Shown one piece after another: positions 6,295 to 10,285 of a stretch of 10,285 nt of DNA (position 1 is the stretch's first letter; every line of letters begins with the position of its first letter). The stretch spans positions 1 through 10,285 of the forward strand of contig JBBRPS010000342.1 in the NCBI GenBank assembly GCA_038227745.1, written 5' to 3'. Both the position numbers and the translations under genes were made by a program. Source of the stretch: DASPXY01 sp038227745 (lineage in GTDB: Bacteria > Planctomycetota > Planctomycetia > Gemmatales > Gemmataceae). Below the pieces are notes generated by a model, which saw nothing but the letters and a program-made list of their open reading frames with translations, did no database searches and was not told the DNA's origin.

Positions 6295-6512
6295 TCACAC
6301 GCCGGGGGAGTCGCCCGGCATCCGCGGCGGTGCCGTCCGCCACATCAGCGCGACTTCCTCCGCCGTCAGTCCGTAGGCCGCATTCACCAACTCGGCGACG
6401 ACCCGCTCCAGTTGCCGAGCTTCCGCCGCGAGCACTGTCGGTGCCGTCGTAGTAGGTGTACGCCACCTGCCGCACCGTCGCCCGGCTGCCGCCTTCGCGG
6501 ATAATACAGTTT
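6295..6512 (-). pseudogene. C-terminal relic of a DNA methyltransferase-like protein
   Basis: The minus strand from about 6512 reads CIIREGGSRATVRQVAYTYY, then DGTD. The frame then changes near 6435 and continues VLAAEARQLERVVAELVNAA, YGLTAEEVALMW and RTAPPRMPG, ending at TGA 6297-6295. LVNAAYGLT.EEVALMW..APPRMP resembles the extreme C-terminus of planctomycete N6-adenine methyltransferase or restriction proteins, where a [LV]xxLVxxxYGLTxEE helix pair is common. A TAA lies just upstream of the homologous part, and the rest of the protein is absent. It is not the C-terminus of the neighbouring restriction-modification gene, which ends differently (YGVERENVEYILGTF). The methyltransferase assignment is from memory of family endings and is moderate at best. 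Confidence 0.5.
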
Positions 6513-6566
6513 TAGAAAGTTTCCCTCTCGACAAAGGGTCCTGACGGCTTTTCTCTTCCGGCTTCC

Positions 6567-7181
6567 TTAGCGGCTCAGCCGGTCGAAAACTTCGAGAATC
6601 CGCGCTGCCGTCGAATGCTTGTCGAGCAGCCCCTCTGCTTGCTCCCGCAGCCCTGCAAACGTGCCGAGGATGTACTCCACGTTCTCTCGCTCAACGCCGT
6701 AGAGGTGAAAAAACGCCGCATCCAATTCCGCCAACAACTCAGCCCGCGCGTCGGGATCCCACCGATGCACCGACGGATCGAACCCCGCCGCCTCCGCGAA
6801 CGGCTTCAGGTCATTCGCGGTGCAGGTCAGCTTCAGCACCCGCTCCGAGATCCAGTTTTCCAGGGACGTCCGCTTGCTCCACGGGCACGGCTTGGCGTAG
6901 TGCTCGGGCGGAAATGCGGGCAGTTGATTGACGATGAAGAAGTTGAGCGTCACCCCTCCGATCTTTTGGCGAGTGACGTAATCAAACACCAGCGAATTCA
7001 TGTTTGCCAACAAGCAGAGTTCCTGGTGCGGTGTTGCGCTGGTCAACACAAGGATCAAGTGATTAGTAGCAGCGCACCACGGAACAACCGCGGCGATCAT
7101 GGTGCGCTGGTTGGTTGGACTGGTAATGTCTTTGAAGGCCACAAACGCGGGGCGGCTTGGTACACGAAGCGACCGCACCAC
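6567..7181 (-). CDS. C-terminal (target recognition) part of the amber-split restriction-modification protein
   Basis: This 204-codon frame is in phase with the large upstream gene and separated from it only by one TAG (7199-7197) plus five codons. The nominal GTG start at 7181 is simply the first available codon; no good ribosome binding site precedes it. Recognisable features are FKDITSPTNQRTMIAAVVP (about 16-34), typical of the post-catalytic region of Eco57I-type methyltransferases, NQLPAFPPEHY (about 85-95), and a helical C-terminus with FHLYGVERENVEYILGTF (about 158-175). It would form most of the target-recognition domain that directs the enzyme to its DNA site. Its base composition is less GC-rich than the upstream gene (26 of 60 bases in 6961-7020). 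It is probably part of a once continuous protein; independent translation by re-initiation is possible but unproven. Confidence 0.75.
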   Translation of the reverse strand: MVRSLRVPSRPAFVAFKDITSPTNQRTMIAAVVPWCAATNHLILVLTSATPHQELCLLANMNSLVFDYVTRQKIGGVTLNFFIVNQLPAFPPEHYAKPCPWSKRTSLENWISERVLKLTCTANDLKPFAEAAGFDPSVHRWDPDARAELLAELDAAFFHLYGVERENVEYILGTFAGLREQAEGLLDKHSTAARILEVFDRLSR

Positions 7182-7196
7182 TTCGCTTTCTTCTAC

Positions 7197-10013
7197 CTAC
7201 CAGCGCGGCTGAATGACAAACTCCGGGTTCTGGTGTTCCACAAGGGTCGTGTCGTCGGTCTGGCCCTGGCGCACCCAGTTTCCGGCGACGACCTTCACGC
7301 TGGCGGCGCGGTGGTCGTAAGCCTGTACCATCTTGGCCTCGTACAGCGGCAGATACGTCAGCTTGCCCTTCGTCCAGCGATTCCCCACAAGCTTGCAGCC
7401 CAGTTCCTTGAGCTGCTCCGCTTCGCAAAACAGCTCGGCGTCGTTGGTTTGGTGGAACATCGTCACAAAGCGAATGCCCCACGGGTTGCCACCCTCCTGG
7501 CGCGACTCGTCAATCAGCACCGGCACACGCCGGTAAATGCCTTTGGTCAACTCCGCATCGCGCCGGCTCCTGAAGATGGGGCAGGTGCGCGTGTTGGGGT
7601 TCAGCAAGGCCAGATCGGCGCCCGACAGGGCGATGTGGCGGTTTCTCGGTTTCAGGTCGTCCATCGAGTGGGCGTAAAACACGAAATCGGCGTGCGGCGT
7701 CCGCACCTCGGCGCCGCCGAACACCAGCACGCAAAACTTGAAGCGGCCGTCCACATCGGGAAAGATGCGCTGGCGGTTCTCGAAGTCGTACAGCGTGATG
7801 AGCGACCGCGACACCATCAACTCATTGAAGAACTCCCGCGTCGTATTGTCGGTGGCGATCCCCGACGGCACCAGCAACCCAACCCGGCCGGTCGGGGCCA
7901 CCAGCCGGCGGGCCAGTTCCGCAAAGAGCAGGTAGGTGTTGATGTCGCCACGGCCGGTCAGCGGGAAGCCGCCCCCGGTGCGGACGTGGTCCAGCGTGCG
8001 GTCCGCGGCGTCCTTGGCTGCGTTGTAGTGTCCAAACAGCTCCGGATCCTTCGTTTCCAGGTCGGCGACCAACTCGCGGCGTTTGGCGGCGCTGACCGCG
8101 TTGGCGATGTGCGGCGCGGTAAAGGCGAAAAACTCCCGTTCCTGCAACTTGAGCCGTTCCCACGGCGGATTGCCGATGACGCAATCGAAGCCAGCCGCGG
8201 GCCGGTTGAAGACTGCCGTAAAGGTGGTACGCCAATCGAGCGCCAGCGGATGCACGGCGGGATCGGTCACCAGGCTGTTGGCCTGGACGATGTTGTGGGA
8301 CAGGTCGGCGAGGGTCTTGCCGCGGCGGGCGGAGCGGATCCACAGGGCGAGTTGCGTGATCTCGACCGACTGCCGTGATAGATCGACCCCGTACAGGTTG
8401 TCCGCCAGGATCCAGTCGGGAGCCTTGTCGGCAATCGCTTCCGCGGCGGCTTCGTCGTGCAGGCGCAGGTTGTCCGCCAGCCGGAGGTAATGCTCTTCCA
8501 GGAGGTCATACGCCTGCACCAGGAACGCCCCGCTACCGCAAGCCGGGTCGCACACCTTTACCTGGCGCAGCGCATCCAGACACGCCAGCTCGTAAGCGGC
8601 CAGCTTCGGCGAGGGGGTATCACACTCCAGGTCGGCGTCGGTCACGCCGTGGGCGCCGCGGAGCTGCGCGAAGCGCTCGTCGATGATCGGTTCGATGGTG
8701 TTGCGGGTGATGAACTGCGTGAACTCGGGCGGCGTGTAATAGATGCCGAAGCGCTTGCGTTCGGGCGACTTCGGTATGGCGGGGAGGATGCCGTTGGGCA
8801 CTGGCACAGGGCCGGCGGGGGCGAACAGGCCGCCGGCGCGCAGCCCTTCCAGCTCGCCGATCGACTTCTCGAAGAGGTAGCCCAGCACCTCGACGTTCAC
8901 CTCGTCGCGGAAGTCGTAGTTGCCGACCGTGTAGAAAAACTTGGTCCACGAGTCGTCGAGCTGCAAGTCGTCCACCGCCGGGTCGTGGCGGAACAGGCCG
9001 CCGTTGTAGCCGTTTTCGAGGTCGCGGTCGCGGCTGTGGCCCTTGTCGATGGCGTGGAAGAGGGCCAGGAAGTTTTGCCAGCGCGGGTTGGTCACCTTGC
9101 TGAAAGGCGGCAGGGTGTTGTAAGCGGCCTCGATGCGCTTCTCGGGAAGCAGGCCACGGTCCTCGCAGAACGCCACGAAAATGATGCGGTCGAGGAGGAT
9201 CTGCGCGATGCGGATGGCCTCGTCCAGGGGCTTGGCGTGCGCGCGGTGCAGGTGCTCGATCAGGCGCCAGCGGTGTTCGCTGTAGGTCAGGTAAAGTTCG
9301 TCGCCCACCTCGCGCTGGCGGTGGGCGGTGCGGTTGAGCAGCTTCAGGGCGCGCGGCTCGCCCAGCATCGACGGCAGCAGGCCCCCCGTTTCCAGCAGGA
9401 AATAGAACTGCAGGAACACCTCGCGCTTGGCGAGGTCGGCCAGCTGGAACTCCTGGTAGGTCAGCGGGGTCCGGGCGCGGTGATAAAGCCGCAGGGTGTG
9501 GAAATTGCTGACGATGCCCCAGGGGCAATTGGGCAAGGCGTTGAGGTAGTCCCAGCACTGCTGGACAGCAGTCCGGCCGTTGGACTTGTCCCGGTCGAGA
9601 TCGACGGTGGCGCCTTTGAGTTCGATGACCGCGACGGGAGCCGGTGGGGTGCCCGGCGAGAATTCGCCGAGAGCCCCGTCGGCCGCGCCGACGCCGGGCA
9701 CGGTGAATTCCCGTTCCAGTTGGTATTTCTCGGGACTTTGCGTGGCGAGCTTGTACCCCAGGGCGTCGCCAAAGACCTGGTGCAGGAAGTCGGCGTTGAG
9801 GGACGTCTCTTTTTTCTTCGTGAGGTGTCCCCTGTCGATGAGGTCGGCCCACTGGCAAAGGACTGCGTAGGCATGGTCTTGTTTCTTGCCGCGGAGCAGG
9901 GCGGCGCCGGCCTCCTCGGCGAGGAAGCGGGGCAGGAACAAAACGCGGCGCCGGCGGTTCTCCAGCTTGGCGAACAGGTCCGGGCCGTTGGGGGAAGAGG
10001 CTTTCTTTTTCAT
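7197..10013 (-). CDS. Type IIG-like restriction enzyme and N6-adenine DNA methyltransferase, cut short by an amber codon
   Basis: ATG 10013 opens MKKKASSPNGPDLF. Residues about 60-180 carry a PD-(D/E)XK-like nuclease signature: D112, then VAVIELKG with E131 and K133, then QQCWDYLN. Residues 421-428 (RFGIYYTP) precede the methyltransferase; SAM-binding motif I is CDPACGSGAFL (488-498) and catalytic motif IV is NPPW (615-618), as in N6-adenine methyltransferases. GRVGLLVPSG (709-718) is a later methyltransferase strand. The target-recognition region starts at about 800 and is interrupted after ...NPEFVIQPRW (938) by TAG 7199-7197. The frame then continues for another 209 codons, so the ancestral protein was about 1149 residues, normal for this single-chain class. 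The 938-residue product keeps all catalytic motifs but lacks the end of target recognition, so activity is doubtful. The start has only a weak ribosome binding site. No partner restriction or specificity gene is adjacent. Confidence 0.92.
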   Translation of the reverse strand: MKKKASSPNGPDLFAKLENRRRRVLFLPRFLAEEAGAALLRGKKQDHAYAVLCQWADLIDRGHLTKKKETSLNADFLHQVFGDALGYKLATQSPEKYQLEREFTVPGVGAADGALGEFSPGTPPAPVAVIELKGATVDLDRDKSNGRTAVQQCWDYLNALPNCPWGIVSNFHTLRLYHRARTPLTYQEFQLADLAKREVFLQFYFLLETGGLLPSMLGEPRALKLLNRTAHRQREVGDELYLTYSEHRWRLIEHLHRAHAKPLDEAIRIAQILLDRIIFVAFCEDRGLLPEKRIEAAYNTLPPFSKVTNPRWQNFLALFHAIDKGHSRDRDLENGYNGGLFRHDPAVDDLQLDDSWTKFFYTVGNYDFRDEVNVEVLGYLFEKSIGELEGLRAGGLFAPAGPVPVPNGILPAIPKSPERKRFGIYYTPPEFTQFITRNTIEPIIDERFAQLRGAHGVTDADLECDTPSPKLAAYELACLDALRQVKVCDPACGSGAFLVQAYDLLEEHYLRLADNLRLHDEAAAEAIADKAPDWILADNLYGVDLSRQSVEITQLALWIRSARRGKTLADLSHNIVQANSLVTDPAVHPLALDWRTTFTAVFNRPAAGFDCVIGNPPWERLKLQEREFFAFTAPHIANAVSAAKRRELVADLETKDPELFGHYNAAKDAADRTLDHVRTGGGFPLTGRGDINTYLLFAELARRLVAPTGRVGLLVPSGIATDNTTREFFNELMVSRSLITLYDFENRQRIFPDVDGRFKFCVLVFGGAEVRTPHADFVFYAHSMDDLKPRNRHIALSGADLALLNPNTRTCPIFRSRRDAELTKGIYRRVPVLIDESRQEGGNPWGIRFVTMFHQTNDAELFCEAEQLKELGCKLVGNRWTKGKLTYLPLYEAKMVQAYDHRAASVKVVAGNWVRQGQTDDTTLVEHQNPEFVIQPRW

Positions 10014-10018
10014 GGTAA

Positions 10019-10131
10019 TTCTACTGCGCGGGATGTTCGTTTTTCCAGGGATTCAGGGGGGCGACCGCCCGCGTGAGGCGTGAAAAACACTGGGGATTTC
10101 AGCATCTCCGGGCGGATCTCGCGCAGTAGAA
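10019..10131. repeat. Spaced inverted repeat upstream of the restriction-modification gene
   Basis: TTCTACTGCGCG (10019-10030) recurs in inverted orientation at 10120-10131, and the match extends to 15 of 16 positions (10019-10034 with 10116-10131). The left copy begins 6 bases upstream of the restriction-modification start codon. The 81 bases between hold no gene. It could be a pair of operator sites for an autoregulator, the arms of a small mobile element, or chance. Confidence 0.4.
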
Positions 10132-10285
10132 GTATGGATAAGGGGACGCAGCTGAATGGCACTGTTTAACAATTATCAACCAGTTAAGAGAGGCGGCCGA
10201 TGGAATTATGGCTGCCGGTCCTTCTCTGGCGGTCCGCGGCGCGCACGGCGAACCCCTCGGCCGACCCCAGGCCATTGTCGTCCTC
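10132..10285. other. AT-rich patch and ambiguous coding edge
   Basis: Bases 10161-10190 contain only 9 G or C, unlike their surroundings, and hold GTTTAAC, AATTATCAAC and AGTTAAG. This is a likely promoter zone, but I cannot assign a convincing -35/-10 pair on either strand. Beyond it, two readings compete. On the plus strand, GAGAGG (10188-10193) precedes ATG 10200 by 6 bases, with a second ATG at 10208. On the minus strand, a frame open from the window edge ends at TAA 10186-10184 with strong third-position GC. Only about 85 bases are available, so neither can be identified. Confidence 0.25.

Noticed and set aside
6615..8378. Plus-strand open frame of 587 codons
   Set aside because: It lies opposite the restriction-modification gene, whose catalytic motifs are unambiguous, and it shows no recognisable domain.
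8457..10076. Plus-strand open frame of 539 codons
   Set aside because: Antisense shadow of the nuclease and methyltransferase region; Val/Glu/Ala-rich with no domain.
1..10285. CRISPR array, tRNA or rRNA genes
   Set aside because: I saw no regularly spaced direct repeats with variable spacers and no cloverleaf or rRNA-like sequence. The repeats present are protein-coding or palindromic.

Overview
The window is GC-rich and looks like an accessory stretch of a planctomycete chromosome, most likely a Gemmata relative. The clues are a secreted WD-repeat protein with the planctomycete lead-in GDPLPPGALARLG and a charged helical tail, a DUF4365 protein, a GGQGGQV-type surface-repeat protein, and a relic transposase of a type I associate with this group. 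This placement comes from family style, not from a marker gene.

Layout from left to right. Bases 1-501 (minus) hold the 3' part of a DUF4365 gene that has lost its 5' end. It abuts, head to head, a promoterless C-terminal WD40 fragment (466-837, plus). Bases 838-1126 carry no gene, but contain a compact set of inverted repeats and then the leader of a large exported WD40 protein (1127-3982, plus), which ends in a strong hairpin (4001-4030). A repeat protein with four units of about 84 residues follows (4450-5370, plus). Its reading frame and homology continue upstream without a start codon and with one apparent frameshift, so it is probably decayed at the 5' end.

Bases 5394-6270 are a mobile-DNA patch: a perfect 30-bp inverted repeat, a decayed insertion sequence with matching 30-bp terminal repeats (5466-6213) and a transposase broken by two frameshifts, and a second long hairpin (6208-6270) that overlaps the right terminal repeat. 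Next comes a frameshifted C-terminal scrap of a DNA methyltransferase-like protein (about 6295-6512, minus).

The right third is a single-chain restriction-modification gene on the minus strand (10013 down to 6567). It encodes a PD-(D/E)XK-like nuclease, an N6-adenine methyltransferase and a target-recognition region. One in-frame amber codon (7197-7199), at a place where a tryptophan is expected, splits it into 938 and 204 codons. An inverted repeat and a relatively AT-rich patch lie upstream of its start.

The picture is a worn defence or mobile island: truncated genes, a dead insertion sequence, a methyltransferase relic and a restriction-modification gene interrupted by one base change. 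I find no convincing new multi-gene system. The items most worth checking are the amber-split restriction enzyme, the chlamydial-Pmp-like repeat protein and the long nested inverted repeats.
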